Below, piece by piece: positions 7,567 through 15,787 of a DNA stretch of 23,427 nt. The stretch is from JBBKXP01 sp038251315 (GTDB taxonomy: Bacteria > Pseudomonadota > Alphaproteobacteria > Rhodobacterales > Rhodobacteraceae). The notes under the pieces are model-generated. The model saw nothing but the letters and a program-made list of their open reading frames with translations, had not been told where the DNA came from and searched no databases. The stretch's first letter is position 1. The number at the start of each line of letters is the position of its first letter. The DNA lies in NCBI GenBank assembly GCA_038251315.1, contig JBBSBK010000051.1, positions 1-23,427 on the forward strand. The letters run 5' to 3'. The position numbers were made by a program, and so were the translations under genes.

Positions 7567-8372
7567 TACATGCCCCCTGCCGTCAGCGGACTGGCCAGCA
7601 GCGTCTTGGTCGCCAGCGTCACATCGTGCTGGCGCATCAGGCTTTCTCCGATCAGGAAAGCACGGGCTCCATAGCGGGCCATTTCAGCCAGATCGTCAGG
7701 TGTGACAAGGCCGCTTTCCGACACGATCAGCCGGTCAGCCGGCACCCGTTTGGCAAGGGTGCGCGTGGTGTTAAGCGTCGTCTCGAAGGTTTGCAGGTTG
7801 CGGTTGTTGATCCCGATCAGCGGCGATTTCAGCAGCGCCGCGCGTTCCAGTTCGGCAGCGTCGTGGACCTCGATCAGCACATCCATGCGCCAGTCGGTCG
7901 CGGCGGCCTCAAGCTCGGCCGCCTGCGCGTCCGAGACGAAGGCCATGATGATGAGGATGCAGTCGGCATGCAGGGCCCGGGATTCGATGACCTGAAACGG
8001 ATCGATGAGGAAATCCTTGCGCAGGACGGGCAGATCGACGGCGGCGCGGGCGGCTGTCAGGTCAACGTCGGCCCCCTGAAAGGACGGCCCGTCGGTGAGC
8101 ACGGACAGGCAGGTTGCCCCGCCAGCCGCATAGGCCATGGCCAGCCCGGGCGGGTCGAAATCGGCGCGGATCAGACCCTTTGACGGGCTGGCCTTTTTGA
8201 TTTCGGCAATCAAGCCGTAGCCTTCGCGGGTTGCATCGGACAGCCGTTCGGCAAAGCCACGAGTGGGCGGCGCGGCGGCAGCGCGCGATTCGAGGTCGGC
8301 CAGAGGGGTGGCGGACTTGCGACCGGCGACTTCGTCCAGTTTATAAGCCTTGATCTTGTCCAGAATATCCAT
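7566..8372 (-). CDS. trpC: Indole-3-glycerol phosphate synthase
   Basis: Fourth step of tryptophan synthesis: closes the indole ring of CdRP with loss of CO2 and water. The product has 268 residues from ATG 8372, a monofunctional TIM barrel without the TrpF domain found fused in E. coli. Motifs: IAEIKKASPSKG (55-66, catalytic Glu57 and Lys59), VLRKDFLID (116-124, Lys119), IGINNRNL and VSESG near the end. The frame is open upstream to 8468, but those residues come from antisense-like ung sequence and lack family resemblance; the N-terminus MDILDKIKAYK is typical. It lies ten bases after ung and shares one base with moaC. trpF is not in this window. Confidence 0.97.
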   Translation of the reverse strand: MDILDKIKAYKLDEVAGRKSATPLADLESRAAAAPPTRGFAERLSDATREGYGLIAEIKKASPSKGLIRADFDPPGLAMAYAAGGATCLSVLTDGPSFQGADVDLTAARAAVDLPVLRKDFLIDPFQVIESRALHADCILIIMAFVSDAQAAELEAAATDWRMDVLIEVHDAAELERAALLKSPLIGINNRNLQTFETTLNTTRTLAKRVPADRLIVSESGLVTPDDLAEMARYGARAFLIGESLMRQHDVTLATKTLLASPLTAGGM

Positions 8373-8382
8373 GTCTGGTGTC

Positions 8383-9063
8383 TTAGCCGTGGACGGGCGC
8401 GATGGAAAGCGGCAGCATCGGGTCGCCCCAGCGGATCGGTGAATGGCCGTGGGCCAGCAGCCACGCATTGGTCTGGCTGAACGGACGCGAGCCGTGGAAC
8501 CCCCGGTAGGCCGACAGGGGCGAAGGATGTGCCGATTGCAGGATCAGGTGGTGCGCGGAAAGGTGTGCGGCATAGGCCTGCGCCGGACCGCCCCAGAGCA
8601 AGAATGCGCGCGGTGACGGATCAAGCCGCGCCAGCACCTGCGTCACCAACCGCTCCCATCCAAGTCGGCGATGTCCTCCCGCCTGCCCGGAAGGCACACT
8701 GAGCGCGGTGTTGAGCAGCAGCACGCCCTGCGCCGCCCAGTCGGTCAGGTCGGTATGGGTCCGGGTCTGCCCGGTATCCGCGTGGATCTCGGCAAAGATG
8801 TTGCCCAGACTGTCCAGCCTGCCCCCGAACGCCTGCGGAATTGAAAACGCCAGCCCGTCCGCCTTTCCGGGGGTATGGTAGGGGTCTTGGCCAAGGATGA
8901 CGACGCGGGTTTCGTCCGGTTGGGTCAATGTCAGGGCGCGGAACATCTGCGCCTGGGGCGGCAGAACCGTAGCGTCAGCGGCGAGGTTCGCTGCGATACC
9001 TGCCCATTCGGTGCGCCAGAACGGCAGATCGGCCCACACGCCCAGACGATCTGGCGCGCTCAT
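8383..9063 (-). CDS. ung: Uracil-DNA glycosylase, family 1
   Basis: Removes uracil from DNA to start base excision repair. The product has 226 residues. Motifs are intact: GQDPYH at 58-63 with catalytic Asp60, LLLNTALSV at 115-123, and HPSPLSAYRGF from 179 with His179 in the DNA-intercalation loop. Its ATG at 9063 overlaps the trpD stop by four bases (ATGA), and trpC starts ten bases after its end, so it is embedded in the trp operon between trpD and trpC. That placement is unusual, because trpD and trpC are normally neighbours. A link to tryptophan is not suggested by the protein itself; the likely effect is shared expression. Confidence 0.97.
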   Translation of the reverse strand: MSAPDRLGVWADLPFWRTEWAGIAANLAADATVLPPQAQMFRALTLTQPDETRVVILGQDPYHTPGKADGLAFSIPQAFGGRLDSLGNIFAEIHADTGQTRTHTDLTDWAAQGVLLLNTALSVPSGQAGGHRRLGWERLVTQVLARLDPSPRAFLLWGGPAQAYAAHLSAHHLILQSAHPSPLSAYRGFHGSRPFSQTNAWLLAHGHSPIRWGDPMLPLSIAPVHG

Positions 9064-10076
9064 CCGGCCTGCGTCACCCTGGCCAAAGTGGATAGCGCCT
9101 TTTTCGCCGCGCCGGAATCGATACTTTCCCGTGCCAGCGCCACCCCGGCTTTCAGTCCCTCGACCTTGCCCGCCACCAGCAACGCGGCGGCGGCGTTCAG
9201 CAGGACCGCATCGCGGTAAGCTGACGGCGCACCGTCCAGCAGGGCGCGAAAGGCGGTACCGTTTTCTTCGGGCGTGCCGCCGACGATGGCGGCGAAAGGA
9301 TGGACGGGCAGGCCCGCGTCCTCGGGGTGGACCTCGCGCAGGGCGATCATGTCGCCCGACAACGCCACGACCCAGCTGATCCCGGTGATCGTCAGTTCAT
9401 CGGTGCCGTCCGACCCGTGGACCAGCCAAGCGGCCTCGGTCCCCAGCCGTTGCAGGGTCTGCGCCATCGGGTGCAGCAAATCGTGGCTGAACGCCCCGGT
9501 CAGCTGCCGTTTGACGCCCGCAGGGTTGGTCAGCGGCCCAAGGATGTTGAAGATCGTCCGCGTCCCCAGTTCGGCCCGCGTCGGCATCACGTGCTTGATC
9601 GCCGGATGATGCATCGGCGCCATCATGAAGCCGATCCCGGCTTCGGCCAGCCCCCGTTCGACCACCTCGGGGCCGACCATCACGTTGATGCCAAGTTGCC
9701 CAAGGGCATCCGCCGCGCCGGATTTCGACGACAGGTTGCGGTTACCGTGCTTGGCGACCGGCACGCCCGCCCCGGCCACGACGAATGCGGCGGCGGTCGA
9801 AATATTCAGCGTTCCCTTGCCGTCCCCGCCGGTGCCAACGATATCCATTGCGCCTGCCGGGGCGCGAACTGGCAGACACTTGGCGCGCATCACGGCGGCA
9901 GCGGCGGCGTACTCATCGACCGTTTCGCCGCGTGTGCGCAGGGCCATAAGGAACCCGCCGATCTGGCTGGGTGTGGCATCACCGTCAAACAGGATCTGAA
10001 ACGCCTGCTCGGCCTGGGCGCGGGTCAGCGGGCCATTTGCGGCGGCGTCGATCAGTGGCTTCAGCGTATCGCTCAT
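9060..10076 (-). CDS. trpD: Anthranilate phosphoribosyltransferase
   Basis: Second step of tryptophan synthesis: joins anthranilate to PRPP. The product has 338 residues, the family length, and is not fused to TrpG. The PRPP and anthranilate site motifs are visible: GTGGDGKGTLNIST (81-94), VAKHGNRNLSSKSGAADALG (107-126), and the later region with HHPAIKHVMPTRAELGTRT and FNILGPLTNPA. ATG 10076 overlaps the trpG stop by four bases, and its own TGA overlaps the ung start, so trpG, trpD and ung are read as a coupled chain. Confidence 0.98.
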   Translation of the reverse strand: MSDTLKPLIDAAANGPLTRAQAEQAFQILFDGDATPSQIGGFLMALRTRGETVDEYAAAAAVMRAKCLPVRAPAGAMDIVGTGGDGKGTLNISTAAAFVVAGAGVPVAKHGNRNLSSKSGAADALGQLGINVMVGPEVVERGLAEAGIGFMMAPMHHPAIKHVMPTRAELGTRTIFNILGPLTNPAGVKRQLTGAFSHDLLHPMAQTLQRLGTEAAWLVHGSDGTDELTITGISWVVALSGDMIALREVHPEDAGLPVHPFAAIVGGTPEENGTAFRALLDGAPSAYRDAVLLNAAAALLVAGKVEGLKAGVALARESIDSGAAKKALSTLARVTQAG

Positions 10077-10660
10077 GCGGCTAGGGGTATGCGGGCAAGG
10101 TCGAGGAAGTTGCGCAGCAACGGATGCCCATGTTCGGAGGCAATGCTTTCGGGGTGAAACTGCACGCCGTGGATCGGCAGGTCACGGTGTTGCAGGCCCA
10201 TGATGGTGCCGTCGGCCAGTTCGGCGGTGATTTCCAGACAGTCGGGCAGGGTGGCCCTTTCGACCACCAGCGAATGATAGCGGGTCGCGGCAAAGGGGCT
10301 GGGCAGCCCGGCGAACAGACCCTGACCGCGATGCTCGATCTGGCCCATCTTGCCGTGGACGATCTCGTGGCAGCGCACGACCTTGCCGCCAAAGGCCTGG
10401 CCAATGGTCTGGTGGCCCAGGCAAACCCCAAGCAGCGGGGTGCGGTTTTGAGCGGCGGCAGCGGTCAGCGCCAGACAGATGCCGGCCTGTGCCGGGTCGC
10501 AGGGGCCTGGGGACAGGACGATCGCCTCGGCCCCCATTCCCATCGCCTGCTGAACGTCCAGCGCGTCGTTGCGCCGGACCACGACATCGGCTCCCAACTC
10601 GCCCAGATAATGCACCAGATTATAGGTGAAACTGTCATAGTTATCGATCAAAAGCAGCAT
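10073..10660 (-). CDS. trpG: Anthranilate synthase component II (glutamine amidotransferase)
   Basis: Delivers ammonia from glutamine to TrpE. The start at ATG 10660 gives 195 residues (MLLLIDNYDSFTYNLVHYLG is the standard N-terminus). The open frame reaches 11326 on paper, but the extension is antisense to the yibQ-like gene. Catalytic triad: Cys80 (GVCLGHQ), His169 and Glu171 (VQFHPES). PabA and TrpG are hard to tell apart; the position beside trpD argues for TrpG, perhaps serving both roles if no separate pabA exists. It is the first gene of the run that continues to moeA, and its partner trpE lies 1.7 kb upstream beyond the opposite-strand yibQ-like gene. Confidence 0.96.
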   Translation of the reverse strand: MLLLIDNYDSFTYNLVHYLGELGADVVVRRNDALDVQQAMGMGAEAIVLSPGPCDPAQAGICLALTAAAAQNRTPLLGVCLGHQTIGQAFGGKVVRCHEIVHGKMGQIEHRGQGLFAGLPSPFAATRYHSLVVERATLPDCLEITAELADGTIMGLQHRDLPIHGVQFHPESIASEHGHPLLRNFLDLARIPLAA

Positions 10661-10681
10661 CGGATCGCCTGTGCCGAAATT

Positions 10682-10724
10682 GGGGGCTACCGCCCTGTGG
10701 TTGCCTGACGGTATAGTTGCCCCC
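10682..10724 (-). promoter_or_regulatory. Stem-loop in the trpG leader
   Basis: Between the trpG start and the yibQ-like gene, GGGGGC (10682-10687) pairs with GCCCCC (10719-10724), and TACCG (10688-10692) pairs with CGGTA (10709-10713). This gives an 11-bp stem with a five-base bulge (10714-10718) and a 16-base loop. Its end lies 22 bases upstream of trpG ATG 10660, so on the minus strand it would fold in the mRNA leader. There is no T-run after it and no Trp-rich leader peptide upstream (no TGG codons in the short frame from the ATG overlapping it), so classical attenuation is not supported. Its function is unknown. Confidence 0.4.
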
Positions 10725-10770
10725 ATACATGGGCCGCAAGGCGGGGCAGCGTCAAGAGAGGCCCTGTAAA

Positions 10771-10806
10771 GGTTCGGGGCGGGGTTCGGGCATAGGTTCG
10801 GGGCAG
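10771..10806. repeat. Three tandem 12-bp repeats upstream of yibQ
   Basis: GGTTCGGG occurs three times starting at 10771, 10783 and 10795, exactly 12 bases apart. The full units are GGTTCGGGGCGG, GGTTCGGGCATA and GGTTCGGGGCAG. They end 16 bases before the GTG start of the yibQ-like gene and also lie upstream of trpG on the other strand. The GTTC cores are spaced N8, one base more than a LexA box, so LexA is unlikely to read them. They could be iterated operator sites or simply a slippage-born repeat. Confidence 0.6.
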
Positions 10807-10822
10807 GCGAAAGGCAGTTCAG

Positions 10823-12337
10823 GTGTTCAGAGGAATGTTGAGCGGCGGAATCGTCGGCGGATCGATGTCGGTGCTGGCACTGGCAGTCGCATCTCTGCTG
10901 GGTGAAACGCCTGCCGGGCGCACGCCGCCCGCAGCGCCGCAAATTGAAGCGCCCGAAGTGGCCGCCGCCGTGCCCGAGGCAGGGACGGCCCCTGCCGACC
11001 CGTCGGTGCTGAACGACAATCCGGTCCAGCCGAGGACACCCGGCGTGGTGCAGGCGGCGCCCGAGGGTGACGTGCCGATGGCCGAAACCACACCCGCGCC
11101 GATGCCGCAAGCCGGGGCGATCAGCGGCGATCTGATGGCGCCCGCTGCCGGAACGGTCGCGCAGGTCGACCTGTCGGCGGTCGAACCCGTGCTGCCCAAC
11201 CCGCAGTCGGTAGCCCCGCAGGTTCCGATGAGCGAAGGCGACCTGACGCTTGCCACCGACCCCGCGCAACCGCGGGCCCCGGCGATCGGTGCGGTCGATC
11301 CGCTCGCCCCGCAAGGATCGCCGCAAGAGGCGTTCATCGTCCTCGATTCCGCCGCCCCGTTGGATGTGGATGCGCCGGCGCCGATCATACCGGTGGATAT
11401 CCCCGACTTTGCCCCGCAGGTTACCGCTGCCAATCCTGACGCGCCGCCTGTCGACGTTGCGCTGGAAGCGACCCCCGATACACCTGAAACCACCGCCGAA
11501 GCGCCGCAGGCGGGGGGCGTTGCGCCTGCACCGCCCTTGCCCCGGGTCGGGCTGTCAGGCGAACCTGCCGGGTCGATGCCGACGGGGACCGCCGCAGTGC
11601 AGGTGCGCCGTCCGGGGGCCACAACGACGCCGGACATCCAGGGGGCGCTGACCGCCGACACTCCGGCGCTGCTCCGTTACGCAGCACCCTTTGACAGTGC
11701 CGAAACGCGGCCTCTGATGGCAGTTATCCTGATCGACGATGGAACCCTGCCCGAAGGACCGGAGGTGCTGGCCGGGGTGCCGTTCCCGGTGACCATTGCG
11801 CTGGATCCCGGCCGCAGCGGGGTCGCTGCGGCGATGACTGCATACCGCGCCGCCGGGATCGAACTGGTGGCGCTGACGAAACTGCCTGCCGGTGCGCAGC
11901 CTTCGGATGTCGAAGTGACTTATGCGGCAGCCTTTGCCACCCTACCCGAGACCGTGGCCCTGCTGGATGCTGGCGAAGGCGGGTTGCAGGGCGACCGTGC
12001 GACGACGGCGCAGGCGGTCGATATCCTCGCGGCTGACGGACGCGGGCTCATCGCGCCGTCAGGCCTGTTGAACCCGGCACTGCGTGCGGCCGAAAAGGCC
12101 GCCGTGCCCGCCGGGGTGATCTACCGCGATCTGGATGGAGGCGGGCAGGATGCGGCTGCGATCCGTCGGTTTCTGGATGGTGCCGCGTTTCAGGCGCGTC
12201 GCGAATCCGGCGTGATCCTGCTGGCGCGGTTGCGCCCCCAGACCGTCTCGGCCCTGATCCTCTGGGGGACGGTGAATCGCGACGGGCAGGTGGCTTTCGC
12301 CCCGGTTTCAGCGGTGCTCAAGGTAACCGCGCCTTAG
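10823..12337 (+). CDS. Divergent polysaccharide deacetylase family protein (YibQ-like), secreted or anchored
   Basis: The product has 504 residues. The N-terminus has a hydrophobic segment (about 7-27, IVGGSMSVLALAVASLLG) acting as signal or anchor. A long Ala/Pro-rich low-complexity linker follows (about 30-285), then a C-terminal domain (about 290-500) matching the divergent polysaccharide deacetylase (YibQ) type: PLMAVILIDDG, GVPFPVTIALDPG, AYRAAGIELVALTKLP, ILAADGRGLIAPSG and an alternating hydrophobic end. Classical NodB metal motifs are not evident, as usual for this divergent family, so catalysis is uncertain; a cell-envelope role is inferred. The start is GTG 10823 with GAAAGG at 10809-10814; ATG 10835 is an alternative with poor spacing. 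It is opposite in direction to trpG and trpE, and its stop is 11 bases from the trpE stop. A yibQ gene in the trp cluster is, to my memory, known in Rhodobacter. Confidence 0.82.
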   Translation: MFRGMLSGGIVGGSMSVLALAVASLLGETPAGRTPPAAPQIEAPEVAAAVPEAGTAPADPSVLNDNPVQPRTPGVVQAAPEGDVPMAETTPAPMPQAGAISGDLMAPAAGTVAQVDLSAVEPVLPNPQSVAPQVPMSEGDLTLATDPAQPRAPAIGAVDPLAPQGSPQEAFIVLDSAAPLDVDAPAPIIPVDIPDFAPQVTAANPDAPPVDVALEATPDTPETTAEAPQAGGVAPAPPLPRVGLSGEPAGSMPTGTAAVQVRRPGATTTPDIQGALTADTPALLRYAAPFDSAETRPLMAVILIDDGTLPEGPEVLAGVPFPVTIALDPGRSGVAAAMTAYRAAGIELVALTKLPAGAQPSDVEVTYAAAFATLPETVALLDAGEGGLQGDRATTAQAVDILAADGRGLIAPSGLLNPALRAAEKAAVPAGVIYRDLDGGGQDAAAIRRFLDGAAFQARRESGVILLARLRPQTVSALILWGTVNRDGQVAFAPVSAVLKVTAP

Positions 12338-12348
12338 CGACAGGTGAT

Positions 12349-13857
12349 TCAGCGGTTGCCGCCACGAAACAGCGCCGCATCCGCTGCCGCCCGGCGGATC
12401 GCGTTGGATTTATGCACCGTTTCCTGATACTCGGCTTCGGGGTCGCTGTCGTGGACCACACCGCCGCCGGCCTGGATATACAGGCGTTCGTCCTTCAGCA
12501 CGGCGGTGCGCAGCGCGATGCACATGTCCATGTCGCCGTTGGCGCTGAAATACCCGCAACCGCCGCCGTAAACGCCGCGCTTTTCGGGTTCCAACTCGTC
12601 GATGATCTCCATCGCGCGCACTTTGGGCGCACCGCTGACCGTGCCCGCAGGCATGCCGGCAAAGAACGCTGACAGCGCGTCCTGATTGTCGGCGAGTTCG
12701 CCGGTGACGTTGCTGACGATATGCATGACGTGGGAATAGCGTTCGATGATGAATTGCTCGGTCGGTTTCACCGTGCCGATCTTGCTGACCTTAGCGGTGT
12801 CGTTGCGGCCCAGATCAAGCAGCATCAGATGTTCGGCACGTTCCTTGGTGTCGGCCAGCAGATCCCGTTCGTTCGCCTTGTCCTCGGCGGGGGTCGCACC
12901 GCGCGGACGGGTGCCGGCAATCGGGCGGATCGTCACTTCTTTTCCAAAGACCCGCACCAGAATTTCGGGGCTGGCACCGATCACCTGAAAGCTGCCAAAG
13001 TTGAAATAGAACATGAATGGTGACGGGTTCGTGCGGCGCAGGCTGCGATACAATGCAAACGGCGGTTCGCGGAAACCCTGCACCCAGCGTTGCGACGGGA
13101 CCACCTGAAAGATGTCGCCGGCGCGGATGTAATCCTTGGCCCGTTCCACCGCCGCCAGATAGGCGGCGTGGCTGAAATTGCTGACCGGCGGCGCGGGCGG
13201 GGCGGCATCGCCCATCGTGGCGCGGTCGCCCGGCACGGCGCGGTCAAGGGCGCGTTGCGCGTCCATCACCCGCTCGGCAGCCTGGGCGTAGGCGGCTTTC
13301 GCGCTCAACCCGCTGCCGACCCATGCGGGCGCGACCAAGATCACGTCGCCTTTGACCCCGTCCAGTACCGCCACGACCGAAGGGCGCAGCAGCACCGCGT
13401 CGGGCAGGTCGAGCGGGTCAGGGTTGACGTTCGGCAGGTGTTCGACCAGCCGGATCATGTCGTAGCCCAGATAGCCGAACAGCCCCGCGGCAGCCCCCGG
13501 CAATCCATCCGGCAGGTCGATCCGCGATTCGGCGAGAAGCGCACGCAGACTGGTTAGCGGGTCGGCAGTTTCGGTCGTATAACCGTCATCGTCGAACCGC
13601 GCCTGTCGATTGATCTGCGCCTGCGTCCCACGACAGTCCCAGATCAGATCGGGATTCATCCCGATGATCGAATAGCGTCCGCGTACTTCGCCGCCGGTGA
13701 CGGATTCGAGGATGAACGCATGCTTGCCCGCCCCCGCCAGCTTCAGCATGAGCGAGACCGGCGTATCCAGATCGGCGGCCAGCCGGGTATAGACGACCTG
13801 ATTGCGTCCCGCCGCGTAAGCCTTTGCAAAGGCGTCGTAGTCGGGAAGCAACGCCAT
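12349..13857 (-). CDS. trpE: Anthranilate synthase component I
   Basis: Makes anthranilate from chorismate with ammonia supplied by TrpG. The product has 502 residues from ATG 13857. The frame extends to 14049, but that part is out-of-frame ppiD sequence. The N-terminal regulatory motif is present as ILES (49-52; LLES in enterics), where Trp binds for feedback inhibition. The chorismate-binding domain is complete: GASPEILVRV, PIAGTRPRG, LLDLGRNDTAKV, IVSNVTGEL, GAPKVRAMEIID, GGGCGYF and AGGGVVHDSDPEAEYQET. It follows ppiD by seven bases, and a candidate ribosome site AGTAGG includes the ppiD stop, so translation is probably coupled. It is not fused to trpG, and its partner sits in a different transcription unit. 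I saw no leader peptide or attenuator. Confidence 0.97.
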   Translation of the reverse strand: MALLPDYDAFAKAYAAGRNQVVYTRLAADLDTPVSLMLKLAGAGKHAFILESVTGGEVRGRYSIIGMNPDLIWDCRGTQAQINRQARFDDDGYTTETADPLTSLRALLAESRIDLPDGLPGAAAGLFGYLGYDMIRLVEHLPNVNPDPLDLPDAVLLRPSVVAVLDGVKGDVILVAPAWVGSGLSAKAAYAQAAERVMDAQRALDRAVPGDRATMGDAAPPAPPVSNFSHAAYLAAVERAKDYIRAGDIFQVVPSQRWVQGFREPPFALYRSLRRTNPSPFMFYFNFGSFQVIGASPEILVRVFGKEVTIRPIAGTRPRGATPAEDKANERDLLADTKERAEHLMLLDLGRNDTAKVSKIGTVKPTEQFIIERYSHVMHIVSNVTGELADNQDALSAFFAGMPAGTVSGAPKVRAMEIIDELEPEKRGVYGGGCGYFSANGDMDMCIALRTAVLKDERLYIQAGGGVVHDSDPEAEYQETVHKSNAIRRAAADAALFRGGNR

Positions 13858-13864
13858 GCTGCGC

Positions 13865-15706
13865 CTACTGGAACTGCGCGTGAACGGCGTTGACGGCGGC
13901 CTGATTGATCTCGACCTTGGTAGCCTGCTGCAGGGTGTCGGCAAAGGCGGCAAACAGGTCTTGGGAAATCCCGGCGGCGGCCGCCTCGGCCAATTGGGTG
14001 CGGTTGGCGACGACTTGCGGATTGGTGGGATCAGGCGGGCTGATCGCATCCAGACGGACGATGATCGCAGTTGTGCCTGCGTCGATCACCTTGACCTCGC
14101 CTAGCGACATCTTGAACACCTCGCTCATGAAATCCTGTGGGGTACCGGCGACAAAGCTTTGGCGGGTCAGCACCGCTTCGGTTTTTGGGGTCAGCCCAAG
14201 GGTGTCAAACCCGGTTTCAGGCCGAATGAGCCCGGCCAGCAGTGCAGCCTGCGCCACCACAGCGGCCTGCGCGTTGGCGTCCATCACGGCGGTCACCACC
14301 GCATCGGTCACATCTGCCAGCGGTCGCAGGACAGGGGGCGTCACGGCGTCCAGCCGAAGGGCAAAGATGCCGCCATCGGACAGGTCGACCAGTGCCGGAA
14401 ATTCGCCTTCGGTTGCGGCAGCGGCGGCGGTGCGGAAGCTTTCGTAGGCGGCGATGCCGTCGGAGGTGTCGGCGGTCCAGTCGATCTGGCCCAGTTTCAG
14501 GTCAGTGCGGGTTGCCAGATCCTCGAGTGTCGCGCCACCAGCCAGCAGATCGTTGATTCCGTCGCGGGCATCATCGATCACCCGGCGGGAGCGTTCGCCT
14601 GCCAGTTCGCTGCGCAAGTCGGGCAGGGCGTCCTCAAACGTGGTCTCTTCGGCCGCCAGCACCGCGTTCATCCGAAACAGGGCGGGGCCCAGCGGGCTGT
14701 CGGCGGGACCGACGACATCGCCGGGCGCGGCGGCAAAGACCGGATCGCCCGCGGCCCCCAGATCTGACTTCGCGGCATCGCCAAGATCGATATCGGCGAG
14801 GTCGAGACCGCGTTCGGCGACGAGTCCGTCAAAATCGATCTCGCCCGCATCCAGACGGGCCTTGGCGGCATCGGCGGCGGCCGCGTCGGCAAAGATCAGG
14901 CGTTCGACCAGACGGCGTTCAGGGCGTACGAACTCGTCGATCCGCTGGTCGTAAAGGTCGCGCAGAGCCTGCTCGTCGATTTCGACATCGTCGGCGATCA
15001 TGTCCGGGGTCAGCCAGACATAGGTGATCGCGCGCTGTTCGGGGGTTGTGTAGGCTTCAGGGTGGGCATCATACCACGCCTGCAGATCGCTGTCCGTCGC
15101 GCCTGGCACCGGGGCGGTCAGCGCCGTGGCGTCGATGCTGGCCCAGGTGATCGCGCGGTTCTCGGCGACGAACTGCACCAAGGCGTCGGTGTAGGTGTCG
15201 GGTTGCGGCACCCCGCCCAGCACGGCGGCCTGCAACAGGGTGCGGGCCATTTCTTCACGCAGGCTGGTTTCAAATGCCGCCTCGGTCGTGTTCTCGCGAT
15301 CCAGCGCATTGCGGTAAACGGCGCGGTCGAACTGACCGTTCAGGGATTGAAAGGCGGGGATTTGCACGACCTGTTCGCGCACCCGCTCATCACCGACCGA
15401 CAGACCCAGACGGTCCGCTTCGTTGTCGAGCACGCGGCGGGTAACCAGTTGCGACAGTACCTGAGCGTCTATCCCCATCGATTGTGCCTGCGGAAAGCTG
15501 ACAGGGGTGCCGATCTGGGCGGAAAAAGCGCGAATTTGCTGGTTCAGATCGCGGGCATAATCGGCCACCGCGACGTCCTTGTCACCGACCGTGCCCAGAC
15601 TACGGATGGTGCCGCCGAACCCGGTCGCCCCGAAACCGATCAGGCCGACGAACAGGAGACCGAGAATAACCCAGACTGCGATCCTGCTGCCCTGTTTTTG
15701 TGCCAT
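13865..15706 (-). CDS. ppiD: PpiD-type membrane-anchored peptidyl-prolyl isomerase/chaperone (SurA N-terminal domain)
   Basis: Periplasm-facing folding factor that helps proteins leaving the Sec translocon. The product has 613 residues, close to E. coli PpiD (623). One membrane anchor lies at about 10-30 (AVWVILGLLFVGLIGFGATG) after a short basic cytoplasmic tail. A SurA-N-like helical region (about 33-190) includes DVAVADYARDLNQQIRAF and QLVTRRVLDNEADRLGLSV. A weak parvulin-like domain follows at about 262-350 (RLVERLIFAD, then GDVVGPADSPLGPALFRMNAV), and the C-terminal region is long and helical. The parvulin domain seems degenerate, as in PpiD itself, so chaperone rather than isomerase activity is likely. 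It sits just upstream of trpE with a seven-base gap. Confidence 0.9.
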   Translation of the reverse strand: MAQKQGSRIAVWVILGLLFVGLIGFGATGFGGTIRSLGTVGDKDVAVADYARDLNQQIRAFSAQIGTPVSFPQAQSMGIDAQVLSQLVTRRVLDNEADRLGLSVGDERVREQVVQIPAFQSLNGQFDRAVYRNALDRENTTEAAFETSLREEMARTLLQAAVLGGVPQPDTYTDALVQFVAENRAITWASIDATALTAPVPGATDSDLQAWYDAHPEAYTTPEQRAITYVWLTPDMIADDVEIDEQALRDLYDQRIDEFVRPERRLVERLIFADAAAADAAKARLDAGEIDFDGLVAERGLDLADIDLGDAAKSDLGAAGDPVFAAAPGDVVGPADSPLGPALFRMNAVLAAEETTFEDALPDLRSELAGERSRRVIDDARDGINDLLAGGATLEDLATRTDLKLGQIDWTADTSDGIAAYESFRTAAAAATEGEFPALVDLSDGGIFALRLDAVTPPVLRPLADVTDAVVTAVMDANAQAAVVAQAALLAGLIRPETGFDTLGLTPKTEAVLTRQSFVAGTPQDFMSEVFKMSLGEVKVIDAGTTAIIVRLDAISPPDPTNPQVVANRTQLAEAAAAGISQDLFAAFADTLQQATKVEINQAAVNAVHAQFQ

Positions 15707-15787
15707 TTTCCGCCCCTTGGGTTCGTCATGTCTGCCCCGGCTTTTCGGGTCATATCTGCATATGCGCCAAGCCCGGCGCGTGCAAGG

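Noticed and set aside
10661..10760. Classical trp attenuator with leader peptide
   Set aside because: The short frame before trpG has no Trp codons and no T-run follows the stem.
10771..10800. LexA box among the GTTC repeats before yibQ
   Set aside because: The GTTC cores are spaced N8, not N7, so they do not fit the alphaproteobacterial operator.
10661..11326. N-terminal extension of trpG
   Set aside because: It lies opposite the yibQ-like gene; the standard TrpG N-terminus starts at 10660.
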